A DNA stretch of 64,000 nucleotides from Pseudoroseomonas cervicalis (GCF_030818485.1 NZ_JAUTAJ010000004.1:1219001-1283000); one strand, 5' to 3'. Numbered from the stretch's first letter, positions 1-9,568 are shown. The notes: generated by a model from the letters alone, not told the origin. Numbers and translations: made by a program.

Positions 1-1020
1 GCCCTGCCCGCGCCCGGCCTGCCCGATGCGCGGGATTTCGACTGGGCGCTGATGCCGGCCTTCCTGGCCGCCGCCTGCGCCTCCATCGCCTCCTGGCTCG
101 GCGATCTGGTGGCCTTTCAGCGCGCCGCCGATGGCGACTGGAAACGCCCGGACGAGCCGCCGCTGCGGCGCGGCGTGCTGGCCGGCTTCGGCGCCATCAC
201 GCTCGCCGGCCTGTTCGGCGGCATGGCGCCTGGCACCTCCTCGGCCTGTGTCGGGCTCGCCATCGCCTCGCGCAGCCTGGCGCGCATCGTGGCGGTGGCG
301 GGGGCGGTCGCGCTGCTGCTGCTGTCCTGCTCGCCGAAGCTGGTCGGTCTGTTCGTGCTGGTGCCGGACCCGGTGAAGGCGGCGCTGCTGCTCTATGTGT
401 GCTGCTTCATGATGGCGGCGGGCTGCCAGCTGGTGACCGCCCGCATGCTGGATGCGCGGCGCACCTTCGTCGCCGGGCTCGGCCTCTGCGCCGGGCTCGG
501 CGTGGTGATCGCGCCGGAATTCGCCGCGCATCTGCCGCGCGCGCTGCAGAGCCCGGTGACCGCCGGCGCGCTGGTCGGCTTCGCGCTGAACCTGCTGACC
601 CTGCCCTTCGTGGTGCGCCAGGCGCGGTTCGAGCTGGCCCTGGATGCGCGGCTGGCGCAGCAGGTGGAGGACCGCGCCGCGGCGCTGGGCGGCGCCTGGG
701 GCGCGCGGCGCAGCACCATGGACCGCATGGCCCACGCGCTGCTGGAACTGGCCGAGCTGCTGGCCGCGCGCGGCGAGACGCGGCTGGCCGTCGAGGCGGT
801 GTTCCGCGAGGACCGTGTCGGCCTGCTGCTGCGGCATGGCGGGAGGGCGCTGCCGCCGCCCAGCCTGCGGCCGGAGGCCGCCGATCTGGACGGGCCGCCG
901 GAGGCGCAGGAGGCTTTCGCGCTCTGGCTGGCGACGAGGCAGGCCAGCGCCTTCCAGCAGCGCAGCCTGCCCGCCGGGCCGGGCCCGCGGCAGGAGCTGC
1001 GGCTGGAATTCCAGGACTGA
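1..1020 (+). CDS. NCS2-family (xanthine/uracil) permease, C-terminal part
   Basis: The reading frame is already open at base 1, so the N-terminal half lies outside the window; about 339 residues are visible. The first 200 residues are hydrophobic helices with signatures of nucleobase:cation symporter-2 transporters: GDLVAFQ near residue 31, then LFGGMAPGTSSACVGLA, the region matching the conserved glycine/serine-rich helix that precedes the last membrane spans. The family imports xanthine, urate or uracil with a cation. After the last span (about residue 210) there is an unusual cytoplasmic tail of about 125 residues, charged and helical, with the motif MDRMAHALLELAELL, which faintly resembles the first helix of GHKL ATPases. 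The gene is convergent with phoB. Family assignment is fairly safe; the substrate and the role of the tail are not known. Confidence 0.75.
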   Translation, partial: ALPAPGLPDARDFDWALMPAFLAAACASIASWLGDLVAFQRAADGDWKRPDEPPLRRGVLAGFGAITLAGLFGGMAPGTSSACVGLAIASRSLARIVAVAGAVALLLLSCSPKLVGLFVLVPDPVKAALLLYVCCFMMAAGCQLVTARMLDARRTFVAGLGLCAGLGVVIAPEFAAHLPRALQSPVTAGALVGFALNLLTLPFVVRQARFELALDARLAQQVEDRAAALGGAWGARRSTMDRMAHALLELAELLAARGETRLAVEAVFREDRVGLLLRHGGRALPPPSLRPEAADLDGPPEAQEAFALWLATRQASAFQQRSLPAGPGPRQELRLEFQD

Positions 1021-1022
1021 AC

Positions 1023-1047
1023 GGCAGGGGCGCGCCGCGCCCCTGCC
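1023..1047. terminator. Perfect 11-bp hairpin between convergent genes
   Basis: GGCAGGGGCGC and its exact complement GCGCCCCTGCC are separated by a three-base loop. It sits immediately after the permease stop and just before the phoB stop on the other strand, so it probably ends or insulates both transcripts. There is no T-run, so it is not a classical intrinsic terminator. Confidence 0.6.
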
Positions 1048-1056
1048 CTGCCGCGC

Positions 1057-1773
1057 TCAGAGCTGCTCGAGATCCAGCGCGTAGCCGGCGCTGCGCACGG
1101 TGCGGATGATGTCCACCTCGCCCTCGCCATTCACCGCCTTGCGCAGCCGGCGGATATGCACATCGACGGTGCGCGGCTCGACATGGATGTCGCGGCCCCA
1201 GACGGCATCCAGCAGCTGCTCGCGCGAGAAGACGCGCCCCGGATGCTGCAGGAAGAATTCCAGCAGCCGGTACTCCGTCGGGCCCAGATGCAGGGCGCGG
1301 CCGGCGCGGCTGACGCGGTGCGCATCCTGGTCCATGGTCACGTCGTGCCAGGCCAGCGTGCCCTTGGTGGCGACGCCGCCGGAGCGGCGCAGCAGCGCCC
1401 GGATGCGCGCCATCAGCGCGTCCATCACGAAGGGCTTGGCGATGTAGTCGTCGGCCCCGGTGTCCAGCGCCCGGACCGCATCCTGGTCCTCGGTGCGCGC
1501 GGTCACCATGATGATCGGCAGGTCGCGCGTGTCGGGGCGGCGGCGCAGCTGGCGGCAGACCTCGAGCCCCGAGAGCGCCGGCAGCATCCAGTCCAGCAGC
1601 ACCAGATCGGGCGGCGCCTCGGCCACCCGCATCAGGGCTTCCTGGCCATCGGCGGCCTCGTCCACCCGGAAGCCCTGCTTCTCGAGGTTGTAGCGCAGCA
1701 GGGTCAGCAGCGGCGCCTCGTCCTCGACCACCAGGATGGTCGGGCGGGCCATGCCGGAATGCGGCTCGGCCAT
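1057..1773 (-). CDS. phoB: PhoB, phosphate regulon response regulator
   Basis: OmpR/PhoB-type response regulator of 238 residues. The receiver domain (about residues 11-125) has the acidic pair in VVEDE, the phospho-acceptor Asp61 in LLDWMLP, Thr in MVTARTEDQD and Lys in YIAKPF. The C-terminal half is a winged-helix DNA-binding domain ending in VDVHIRRLRKAV...IRTVRSAGYAL, typical of PhoB. When phosphorylated it binds PHO boxes and activates phosphate-starvation genes. I chose the ATG at 1773 because AGAGGAA lies just upstream; an in-frame start at 1833 would overlap phoU. It is the last gene of the pst-phoU-phoB transcription unit. No phoR kinase gene is present in the window. Confidence 0.95.
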   Translation of the reverse strand: MAEPHSGMARPTILVVEDEAPLLTLLRYNLEKQGFRVDEAADGQEALMRVAEAPPDLVLLDWMLPALSGLEVCRQLRRRPDTRDLPIIMVTARTEDQDAVRALDTGADDYIAKPFVMDALMARIRALLRRSGGVATKGTLAWHDVTMDQDAHRVSRAGRALHLGPTEYRLLEFFLQHPGRVFSREQLLDAVWGRDIHVEPRTVDVHIRRLRKAVNGEGEVDIIRTVRSAGYALDLEQL

Positions 1774-1795
1774 CGAAGGGTTCCTCTTGCCGCGA

Positions 1796-2530
1796 TCAGG
1801 CAGGCGGGCGGACGACGGTGTATGCGGAAGCATCGGATTTCGGCCTGTCCTCGGGGAGCATGTGACCCAGCACGGCGTAGTGCACGGTCTCGGCGATGTT
1901 GGTCGCGTGGTCGCCGATGCGCTCGAAATTCTTGGCGATGAACAGCAGATGGGTGGCCGCGGTGATGTTGCGCGGATCCTCCATCATATGCGTCAGCATC
2001 TCGCGGAAGATGCCGTTGTAGATGTCGTCGACCGGCGCGTCGGCACCCCAGACGCGCTCGGCGGCGGCGGCATCCTCCTTGACCAGCGCGTCGATCGCGT
2101 CCTTCAAATTCTCCTGCACCAGCTTGGCCATCCACTGGAAGCCGTTCAGGCTGCCGAGCTGCGGCTGCTGCGAGACGACGATCGCGCGCTTGGCGGCGTT
2201 GCGGGCGTAGTCGCCGATGCGCTCGATATCGGTGGACACCTTCATGGCGGCGACGATCAGCCGCAGATCGGCGGCCATCGGCTGGCGCAGCGCCAGCAGG
2301 CGGACGCAGAAATTCTCGATCTCGGTCTCCAGCGCGTCGATCTCGCCATCGCGGCCGACGACGGCGCTGGCCAGCTCGGTGTCGCGGCGGATCAGGGCGG
2401 TGGCAGAATCGGCCACCTGGCGCTCGGCCAGGCCGCCCATGCGGGCGACCATCTCGCGCAGGCGCTTCAGCTGTTCTTCATAGGACCGCACGATGTGCTC
2501 GCTCTGCTGCTCGGGGGCTTCGGTCTGCAT
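1796..2530 (-). CDS. phoU: PhoU, phosphate signalling regulator
   Basis: PhoU of 244 residues, the usual family length: a cytoplasmic protein of two similar three-helix bundles. Both copies of the family metal-binding motif are visible, DIERIGDYARN in the first half and NFERIGDHATNIAE in the second. PhoU couples the occupancy of the PstSCAB transporter to the PhoR/PhoB two-component system and shuts down signalling when phosphate is plentiful. Start supported by CAGGAG six bases upstream of the ATG. It lies 13 bp after pstB and is followed by phoB, matching the common alphaproteobacterial order. Confidence 0.95.
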   Translation of the reverse strand: MQTEAPEQQSEHIVRSYEEQLKRLREMVARMGGLAERQVADSATALIRRDTELASAVVGRDGEIDALETEIENFCVRLLALRQPMAADLRLIVAAMKVSTDIERIGDYARNAAKRAIVVSQQPQLGSLNGFQWMAKLVQENLKDAIDALVKEDAAAAERVWGADAPVDDIYNGIFREMLTHMMEDPRNITAATHLLFIAKNFERIGDHATNIAETVHYAVLGHMLPEDRPKSDASAYTVVRPPA

Positions 2531-2543
2531 GGGAGGCTCCTGC

Positions 2544-3371
<828 letters not shown>

Positions 3372-3379
3372 CTGTGTCC

Positions 3380-4285
3380 TCACTTCCGGCGCAGCAGGCT
3401 GCGCGCCGCGATGTTGAGCCCGAGCACGCCGAGCGTGATGATCAGGGCGCCGGCCCAGGCCAGGGCGATCCAGTCCTCATAGGGCGAGCCGGCATAGGAG
3501 AAGATGGTGACCGGCAGGCTGGACATCGGCGCCGAGAGGCTGAGCGACCAGTTCAGATTGCCGAGCGAGGTGAACAGCAGCGGCGCCGTCTCGCCGGCGA
3601 CGCGGGCGACGGCCAGCAGCACGCCGGTGACGATGCCCGAGGCGGCGGCGCGCCAGCAGACCAGCGTCACCATCTTCCATTTCGGCGCGCCGAGGCCGAT
3701 CACCGCCTCGCGCAGCGTGTCGGGCAGCAGGCGCAGCATGTCCTCGGTGGTGCGCACCACGATCGGGATGACGATGACGGCGAGCGCCGCCGCGCCGGCC
3801 CAGCCGGAGAAGCCGCCGAAGGGCACCACCAGGATCTGGTAGACGAACAGCCCGATCAGGATGGAGGGCGCCGAGAGCAGGATGTCGGAGACGAAGCGCA
3901 CCGCATTCGCCAGCGGCGAGGCCTTGGCGTATTCGGCGAGATAGGTGCCGACCAGCAGCCCGATCGGCGTGCCGACGGCGGTGCCGATGGCGGTCTGGAT
4001 CAGGCTGCCGATGATCGGGTTCAGCAGGCCGCCGCCGGAACCCGGCGGGCGCGTCACCTCGGTGAACACCTTCAGCTCCAGCGCGGCGAAGCCGTTCCAG
4101 AACAGCGTGCCGAGGATCGAGAAGAGCAGCGCCAGGCCGATGCCGGTGGCGCCGTAGCAGGCCAGCTTCACCGCCAGCGCCACGGCGCGGCGGCGGCGGC
4201 CGAGCGCGGCCGCGACCTTCATGTCCTTGGCCGGGCCGCTCTGCAGCCGGTCCGGGGTGCCTTGCGGCAGGGTGGAGGCGCTCAT
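3380..4285 (-). CDS. pstA: PstA, phosphate ABC transporter permease
   Basis: Inner-membrane permease of 301 residues with six predicted hydrophobic segments and the binding-protein-dependent transport motif region [18 protein letters not shown] (EAA loop). The [15 protein letters not shown] and [12 protein letters not shown] segments are characteristic of PstA. The N-terminus has an extra cytoplasmic stretch of about 30 residues rich in basic amino acids before the first span. It forms the channel with PstC; the gene starts 4 bp after the pstC stop, so the two are probably translationally coupled. Confidence 0.93.
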   Translation of the reverse strand: MSASTLPQGTPDRLQSGPAKDMKVAAALGRRRRAVALAVKLACYGATGIGLALLFSILGTLFWNGFAALELKVFTEVTRPPGSGGGLLNPIIGSLIQTAIGTAVGTPIGLLVGTYLAEYAKASPLANAVRFVSDILLSAPSILIGLFVYQILVVPFGGFSGWAGAAALAVIVIPIVVRTTEDMLRLLPDTLREAVIGLGAPKWKMVTLVCWRAAASGIVTGVLLAVARVAGETAPLLFTSLGNLNWSLSLSAPMSSLPVTIFSYAGSPYEDWIALAWAGALIITLGVLGLNIAARSLLRRK

Positions 4286-4289
4286 GGGA

Positions 4290-5276
4290 TCAGGCCTTCA
4301 GCCGCTGGCGCAGCAGGAAGCGCGACGCCGCGAGCACGATGAAGGAGATGACGAAGAGGATGAAGCCGAGCCCCAGCAGGGCCGAGAGCTTCAGGCTGCC
4401 GAGCTCGCTCTCGCCGAATTCCAGCGCGACCAGCGAGGCGATGGTGTTGCCCGGGCCGAACAGGCTGGTGGAGATGCGGTTGGCATTGCCGATGACGAAG
4501 GTGACCGCCATGGTCTCGCCCAGCGCCCGGCCGAGGCCCAGCATGATGCCGCCCACCACCGAGATCCGCGTGTAGGGCAGCACGACGCTGCGCACCACCT
4601 CCCACTGCGTGCAGCCGAGGCCGTAGGCGCTCTCCTTGTAGACCGGGGGCACCGTCTCGAACACGTCGCGCATGGTCGCCGCGATGAAGGGCAGCACCAT
4701 GATCGCCAGGATCAGCGCGGCGGTGAAGATGCCGGTGCCGAAGGGGGGGCCGGCGAAGAGGAAGCCGATGAAGGGCAGCTCGCCCAGCGTGTCGATGACG
4801 AAGGGCTGCACCGTCTGCGCCATGAAGGGCACGATCAGGAAGAAGCCCCACATGCCGTAGATGATCGAGGGCACCGCGGCGAGCAGCTCGACCGCCGTGC
4901 CGACGGGGCGCTTCAGCCAGGCGGGGGCCAGCTCGGTCAGGTAGAAGGCGACGCCGAAGGCCAGCGGCACGGCCAGCACCAGCGCCAGCACGGCGGTGAT
5001 GACGGTGCCGTAGATCGACACGCCGGCGCCGAACACCTCCTGCACCGGGTCCCATTCCGTCGAGCTGACGAAGGACAGGCCGAAGGTGCGGAAGGCCTGC
5101 AGCCCGCCCAGGAACAGCTCCAGAATGATGGCGCCGAGCAGCAGCAGGACAAACACCCCCGCGCTGCGGCAGGCGGCGGCGAAGATGGCGTCGCCCAGCG
5201 CGCCCGAGCTCTTGCCGCGGCTGAGCGCCCGTCCGGGCGGCGCCATCTCGGCGGTGGGGGTTGCGGCCTGCTGCAA
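4290..5276 (-). CDS. pstC: PstC, phosphate ABC transporter permease
   Basis: Partner permease of PstA, about 328 residues, with six spans and the EAA-type loop [38 protein letters not shown] and [17 protein letters not shown] are characteristic PstC segments. The start is uncertain: the frame opens with TTG at 5282, but GGAG lies only one base upstream of it and seven bases upstream of a second TTG at 5276, which I prefer; the first ATG (5246) has no visible ribosome-binding site. About 160 bp of structured DNA separates it from pstS. Confidence 0.9.
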   Translation of the reverse strand: MQQAATPTAEMAPPGRALSRGKSSGALGDAIFAAACRSAGVFVLLLLGAIILELFLGGLQAFRTFGLSFVSSTEWDPVQEVFGAGVSIYGTVITAVLALVLAVPLAFGVAFYLTELAPAWLKRPVGTAVELLAAVPSIIYGMWGFFLIVPFMAQTVQPFVIDTLGELPFIGFLFAGPPFGTGIFTAALILAIMVLPFIAATMRDVFETVPPVYKESAYGLGCTQWEVVRSVVLPYTRISVVGGIMLGLGRALGETMAVTFVIGNANRISTSLFGPGNTIASLVALEFGESELGSLKLSALLGLGFILFVISFIVLAASRFLLRQRLKA

Positions 5277-5360
5277 GGTCAAGCTCCGGGGGTCCGGTGG
5301 GAGGGGTGGGTCGGGGCATAACCGCCCCGGCCGATCCGCGAAAGCGGGCGGAACCTGCCG

Positions 5361-5425
5361 GCCCCGCCCGTTCTCCGGCTGCGGCGCCAGGCCGCAGCGG
5401 GCGGGGCCAAGGCCGGCCCCGCCCG
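5361..5425 (-). promoter_or_regulatory. Competing hairpins between pstS and pstC
   Basis: Bases 5398-5408 (CGGGCGGGGCC) pair perfectly with 5415-5425 (11 bp, six-base loop). The same bases 5398-5407 also pair perfectly with 5361-5370 (GCCCCGCCCG), enclosing an inner 7-bp stem (5379-5385 with 5391-5397). The two folds exclude each other. Read on the minus strand this lies directly after the pstS stop. Such an intercistronic structure usually protects the pstS message or attenuates transcription into pstCAB; that role is inference. Confidence 0.6.
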
Positions 5426-5435
5426 GTGGTTCAGC

Positions 5436-6485
5436 TTACTGCGCCGGCCAGAGGGCGCGGCCATCGACCCGGATCTCGGCCCAGGCGGCGCGGATGGCGT
5501 TCTCGACGCTCTCCGGCAGCGGGATGTAGTCCAGCTCGGTGGCCGTCTGGTCGCCCGAGCGGAAGGCCCAGTCGAAGAAGCGCATCACGTTCTGGGCGCG
5601 GGTCGCATCCTGCGGGTTCTTCGGCAGCAGGATGAAGGTCGGCGAGACGATCGGCCAGGACCTCTCGCCCTGGGTGTCGATCAGGCTGGCGGCGAAGTTC
5701 GGCGCGGTCCAGTCGGCATTGGCGGCGGCGGCCTGGAAGGCCTCCGGCGTCGGCGTCACATAGTTGCCGGCGCGGTTGCGCAGCTGCGTCGTGGTCAGGT
5801 GGTTCTGCTCGGCATAGGCCTGCTCGACATAGCCGATGGCGCCGCGCACGTTGCGGACGGTGCCGGCGACACCCTCATTGCCGCGGGCGCCGGTGCCGGC
5901 GGGCCAGCGCACCGAGGTGCCGACGCCGACGCGGCCCTTGAACTCGTTGGAGACGGCCGAGAGGTAGGACACCCACACGAAGGTCGTGCCCGAGCCATCG
6001 GCGCGATAGACCGGGGCGATCGCCAGGTTCGGCAGGGTCACGCCCGGGTTCATCTCGACCAGCTTCGGGTCGTTCCACTTGGTGATCTTGCCCAGATAGA
6101 TGTCGGCCAGGATCTCGCCGGTCAGGCGCATCTGGTTCATCTCGACGCCCGGGATGTTCACGATGGCGACCAGGCTGCCCATCGTGGCCGGGAATTGCAG
6201 CAGGTTGTGCTCCTGCAGCTGCTCGGCCGTCATCGGCGCGTCGGAGGCGCCGAAATCCACCGTGCGGTTGCGGATCTGCGCCTGGCCGGCGCCCGAGCCG
6301 ACCGACTGGTAGTTCAGCTGCACATTGATGGCGGAGCGAGCGGCCTCGCCCCACTTCTGGTACAGCGGGTTCGGGAAGCTCGCACCCGCCCCGGTGATCG
6401 TGGCCTGCTGCGCGGCGGCCCCCATCGAGAGGCCGATCGTCGCCACGAGGCCGGCCGCCAGGGCCAGAAGCCGATTGCTCACCAT
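5436..6485 (-). CDS. pstS: PstS, periplasmic phosphate-binding protein
   Basis: Phosphate-binding protein of 349 residues. A signal peptide (MVSNRLLALAAGLVATIGLS, cleavage near AAAQQ) is followed by the typical start of the mature domain, ITGAGASFPNPLYQKW. The phosphate-contact segments YQSVGSGAGQAQI, DFGASDAPMT and RADGSGTTFVWVSYL are present. It delivers phosphate to PstCA in the periplasm and is the first and normally most highly expressed gene of the operon. The upstream region carries a strong PHO box. Family identity is very clear. Confidence 0.96.
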   Translation of the reverse strand: MVSNRLLALAAGLVATIGLSMGAAAQQATITGAGASFPNPLYQKWGEAARSAINVQLNYQSVGSGAGQAQIRNRTVDFGASDAPMTAEQLQEHNLLQFPATMGSLVAIVNIPGVEMNQMRLTGEILADIYLGKITKWNDPKLVEMNPGVTLPNLAIAPVYRADGSGTTFVWVSYLSAVSNEFKGRVGVGTSVRWPAGTGARGNEGVAGTVRNVRGAIGYVEQAYAEQNHLTTTQLRNRAGNYVTPTPEAFQAAAANADWTAPNFAASLIDTQGERSWPIVSPTFILLPKNPQDATRAQNVMRFFDWAFRSGDQTATELDYIPLPESVENAIRAAWAEIRVDGRALWPAQ

Positions 6486-6576
6486 ATCTCTCCGTCTTTG
6501 GGCCCCTGCCCCCGGGCCTTGTCGCCAGGGGCTCCCGCAGGGCCGGTTCGGTCGAGGCGCCTTCTAGGACACCGCC

Positions 6577-6616
6577 ACGACGCTTCGATTTCACTTTTAT
6601 GAAGCTTCGATGACAC
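6577..6616 (-). promoter_or_regulatory. Four-unit PHO box upstream of pstS
   Basis: On the minus strand four 7-mers occur at exact 11-bp spacing: GTGTCAT (6616-6610), GCTTCAT (6605-6599), GTGAAAT (6594-6588) and GCGTCGT (6583-6577), separated by CGAA, AAAA and CGAA. This matches the direct-repeat organisation of PhoB sites (CTGTCAT-like heptamers every 11 bp). It lies 92 bp upstream of the pstS start, where it would replace the -35 element. It is an AT-rich island in very GC-rich DNA. Confidence 0.8.
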
Positions 6617-6869
6617 CACCGGCCCTGGGCAGCCATCCGGACAAGCGGGGCCGCCTGTCGGTCCCCGCCCGGCGCGGCGGACGGGTATCCTGCAACCGCC
6701 CCCCTCAGGGCGGGTTGTTGGGGGCAAGTGAGACCCTGACGCACCGCAGCAGGCCCTTGCCCGCCATGTTCCGTGACGCCGCGCCCATGCCCCGCCCGGC
6801 CGCCCTGACCGCCCCCCGCCCGCAACGCCATGCCGGGCGAGTCGGCGCCCCCGCCCCGGACCCCGCCCC
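6617..6869. other. Intergenic region between the PHO box and the sensor kinase gene
   Basis: With 6486-6616 this makes a 384-bp divergent spacer. The part nearer the kinase holds an imperfect hairpin (CAACCGCCC at 6693-6701 with GGGCGGGTTG at 6708-6717). No convincing sigma-70 promoter and no small gene were seen. Confidence 0.4.
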
Positions 6870-8264
6870 ATGCCGCGGCCGGTGAGCGAGGCGCCGCCGG
6901 GCGGGATGCTGCTCTCCTGGCTGCCCCCGGCCTCCTCCCGCGCCGCCGCCTGGGCCGCGGCGCCGGTGGGTGCCGGGCTGGCGCTGCTGCTGCTGCATGG
7001 CGTGCCGCTGCCCGCCGCGCTGGGCCCCGGCTTCGCCCCGGCCCTGGCGATCCTGCCGCTGGCCGCCGCCGGCCTGGCCGGCGGGGTGTCGGGCGGCGCC
7101 GGCGCCGTGCTGCTGATGCTGCTGGGCGAGGCGCTGCTGCTGCTGCTGAGCCCGGGCATGGCGCGGCTGCCGCTGCTGGCCGGGCTGCTGCCGGCCGGCC
7201 TGCTGGTGGCCGGGCTGGCCGGGCTGCTGCGCCAGCGGCTGGAGGCCGAGCGGCGGCTGCATGCGCGGCAGCGCCGGCTGGAGGCGCTGGCCGGCGCCGG
7301 CAGCTGGCAATCCTTCTCCGGCGGCGGCGCGCTGCGCCTCTCCCCCTCCGCCTGGGCGCTGCTGCAGCGCCCGGCCGAGGCGGCGCCGATCAGCACCGGC
7401 CGCTTCCACACCCTGCTCTGCCCGGAGGATGTCGAGCCGCTGCGCGAGGCGCTGCGCCGCGCCCATGGCGGCCGCACCCCGCTGCGGGCGGAGTTCCGCG
7501 CCCTGCTGCCCGGCGGCGGCACGCGCTGGCTGGAGCTGGTGGGCGAGCCGCAGCCGGATGGCGGCCAGCGCGGCGTGCTGCTCGACATCGACGCCCGCAA
7601 GCAGGCCCGGCAGGATTGCGACACCGCCCTGGCCCGGCAGGAGACGCTGAACCGCGAGCTGGTGCACCGAGTGCGCAACACCTTCCAGCTGATGATCAGC
7701 CTGCTGCGCCTGCAGCAGCGCCAGGCCGTCCCGGCGGCGGTGCCGGCGCTGGAGGCGGCGCTGCACCGGGTGCAATCCATGGCCCTGGTGCATGCCGATC
7801 TCTACCCCGCCGCGGTCGATGGCGCGGTGCGGCTGGAGGCCTATCTGCCCGGCCTGGCGCAGGCGGTGCTGGCGGGCTCGCCGCGCCGCCCGGCGCCGGC
7901 GCTGCGGCTGGAGGTGGCGCCGCTGCTGCTGGCCACCGACCATGCCCTGCTGCTCGGCCTGGCGCTGTGCGAGGGGCTGGACAATGCGCTGCGCCATGCC
8001 TGGCCGGAGGGCGAGGCCGGCACCCTGTCGCTGCGCCTGACGCTCGGCGAGTCGGAGGCCGAGCTGCTGCTGGAGGATGACGGGCGCGGCCTGCCCGCCC
8101 GCTTCACCTTCGGCGAGGGCGGGCTCGGCCTGCTGCTGCTGCAATCCTCCGCCCAGCAGCTGGCCGGCAGCCTGGCGCTGGAGGCCGGGCCGCCTTCGCG
8201 CATCCGCATCCGCTTCCCGCGCGCCGGCAATGAGAAAACCCCGCCCGGATACGGGCGGGGCTGA
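6870..8264 (+). CDS. Membrane sensor histidine kinase, HisKA_2/HWE type
   Basis: A 464-residue sensor kinase. Residues 20-115 form about four to five hydrophobic helices, followed by a PAS-like segment (about 150-245, ending in GVLLDIDARKQA). The dimerisation/phosphoacceptor box ELVHRVRNTFQLMISLL has His266; the arrangement HRVxN is that of HisKA_2/HWE kinases, not classical HisKA. The ATPase domain has CEGLDNALRHAW (N-box), EDDGRGLP and GEGGLGLLLLQ. Such kinases commonly act on PhyR in alphaproteobacteria, and phyR lies just downstream on the other strand, so this may be its kinase (inference). The start is uncertain: ATG 6870 lacks a clear ribosome-binding site and a GTG at 6882 is possible. 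The last codons overlap an intrinsic terminator serving the opposite strand. Confidence 0.85.
   Translation: MPRPVSEAPPGGMLLSWLPPASSRAAAWAAAPVGAGLALLLLHGVPLPAALGPGFAPALAILPLAAAGLAGGVSGGAGAVLLMLLGEALLLLLSPGMARLPLLAGLLPAGLLVAGLAGLLRQRLEAERRLHARQRRLEALAGAGSWQSFSGGGALRLSPSAWALLQRPAEAAPISTGRFHTLLCPEDVEPLREALRRAHGGRTPLRAEFRALLPGGGTRWLELVGEPQPDGGQRGVLLDIDARKQARQDCDTALARQETLNRELVHRVRNTFQLMISLLRLQQRQAVPAAVPALEAALHRVQSMALVHADLYPAAVDGAVRLEAYLPGLAQAVLAGSPRRPAPALRLEVAPLLLATDHALLLGLALCEGLDNALRHAWPEGEAGTLSLRLTLGESEAELLLEDDGRGLPARFTFGEGGLGLLLLQSSAQQLAGSLALEAGPPSRIRIRFPRAGNEKTPPGYGRG
8231..8260 (-). terminator. Intrinsic terminator for the small stress-protein gene
   Basis: A 9-bp stem CCCCGCCCG/CGGGCGGGG with GATA loop (8239-8260). 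Read on the minus strand it is followed by TTTTCTC, the form of a Rho-independent terminator. It lies inside the last codons of the convergent kinase gene. Confidence 0.75.
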
Positions 8265-8300
8265 TCCCGGCGGGGTGGCCGGGCCGCGCGGCGGCGCGGC

Positions 8301-8462
8301 TCAGCGCTTCTTGCTGTCCTCCGCCGGCTCCCAGCCGGTGGCGCTGCCGGGCTTGGCGGTGGAGGGCGGGTCGCTCGCGGGGAAGGTGTCCTTCAGCTCC
8401 TTGTCGAGCTGCCGTTCCGTCTCGCTCGCCTGCGGTTTCTGCTTGGAGTCTTGCTCGGCCAT
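8301..8462 (-). CDS. Small TFPASDPPS-motif protein
   Basis: A 53-residue hydrophilic, lysine/glutamate-rich protein with the motif KELKDTFPASDPPS. Short proteins carrying this FPASDPPS motif are common in alphaproteobacteria and are often found beside general-stress-response genes; their function is unknown. Start fixed by AAGGAGA six bases before the ATG at 8462; longer in-frame starts upstream lack such a site. It is followed by a clear intrinsic terminator and is convergent with the kinase gene. No membrane segment or signal peptide. Confidence 0.75.
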   Translation of the reverse strand: MAEQDSKQKPQASETERQLDKELKDTFPASDPPSTAKPGSATGWEPAEDSKKR

Positions 8463-8574
8463 GCTGGCTCTCCTTGTCCGGGGGACGGTGTGCCGCCCCT
8501 GGGGGAAGCAACCCCGCCGGGGCCACCCGGGTTGCAGGCGCCCCGGCGGCGGGCCTGCGGGACGCGGCGCCGCC

Positions 8575-9438
8575 TCAGCCGGCCGGGCGCTGCCGCGCCG
8601 CCGCCGCCAGCACGTCATACACCGCCATGCTCAGCCGGCTGACGCTGAAGGGCTTGGCCACCACCAGCACCGGCGCGCCGGCCTCGGTGTGGCGCAGCGG
8701 CCCCTCGCCGCGCAGCGGCCGCGGCGCCGCCTCGGGCCGCGCCGTGACATAGACGATCGGCACCCGCGGCGGCGGCGTCAGCCAGATGCCGCGCGGCTGC
8801 AGGTCGGACAGGATCAGGTCCGGCGGCGGCCCGGCCAGCAGCAGCTCGGCCTCGCGCGGGGTGCTGGCGATGCCGCGCACCTGGTGGCCGAGCTCGCGCA
8901 TCAGCAAGGCGAGGTCGAGCGCGGTCACCGCCTCATCCTCCAGGATCACCACCTCGGCCCCGGCGGCGACGCGCAGCCCGGTCCAGCTGGCCGAGAGCGC
9001 CCGGCCGACCCAGCCGGCGCCGCGCCGCAGCACCCAGCCCACCTCCTCGGTGCCGAAGCCTTCCAGATGGTGCAGCAGCAGGGCCTGCCGCCGCTGCGCC
9101 GGCAGGCCCTGCAGCCGGCGGCGCAGCCATTGCCGGGCCAGCGCCTCGGGCAGCGCCTCCTCGGTCAGCGCGGCCTGGGCGCGCTGCGCCAGCGGGCCCA
9201 GCGCAGCCTCCAGCGCCGGCGCCGACGCCTCGGCCACGCGCAGCTGGTCGTGGAAGGCGCGGAACAGCAGCAGCCGCGGCGGCGTATCGGCGGGCGGGCC
9301 GCGCTCCATCTCGTCCAGCAGCTGGTGCAGCGCCGCCTCCATGGCGCGCTCGGCCAGCATCTGCGTCTCCACCGCCGCGCGGGCATAGCGGCGCAGCCGC
9401 AGCAGCAAGGCGCTGGCCTCCTCGAAGGTCAGCCTCAT
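8575..9438 (-). CDS. phyR: PhyR-like anti-anti-sigma response regulator
   Basis: A 287-residue protein with an N-terminal sigma-factor-like domain (about 1-140; LLRLRRYARA, LPAQRRQALLLHHLEGFGTEEVGWVLRR) and a C-terminal receiver (about 160-285; VVILEDEA, acceptor Asp in LILSDLQP, YVTARPE, VAKPF). That domain order, sigma-like then receiver, defines PhyR, the master regulator of the general stress response: when phosphorylated it sequesters the anti-sigma factor NepR and frees sigma EcfG. The sequence is divergent: the receiver motif usually PVIFITAYPE reads PIVYVTARPE. The ATG at 9438 has GGGAGGAGGGG upstream. It is divergent from nepR across 130 bp. Confidence 0.85.
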   Translation of the reverse strand: MRLTFEEASALLLRLRRYARAAVETQMLAERAMEAALHQLLDEMERGPPADTPPRLLLFRAFHDQLRVAEASAPALEAALGPLAQRAQAALTEEALPEALARQWLRRRLQGLPAQRRQALLLHHLEGFGTEEVGWVLRRGAGWVGRALSASWTGLRVAAGAEVVILEDEAVTALDLALLMRELGHQVRGIASTPREAELLLAGPPPDLILSDLQPRGIWLTPPPRVPIVYVTARPEAAPRPLRGEGPLRHTEAGAPVLVVAKPFSVSRLSMAVYDVLAAAARQRPAG

Positions 9439-9568
9439 CCCCTCCTCCCCGGCCATGCGGCGCGATTCCGCATGTCCCGCGGGCACGATCCCGCGTGGAA
9501 CCGGTTTTTCCAGTCGAGCCGGCCGCGAAAAATCGCTAAGCTCCCACAAGAATGCGTGAGGCTTCCTC

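Noticed and set aside
9439..9568. An EcfG-type promoter (GGAAC, about 17 bp, CGTT) in the phyR-nepR spacer
   Set aside because: A GGAAC occurs on the plus strand near 9497, but no matching CGTT lies at a suitable distance and it is part of an AACCGGTT palindrome.
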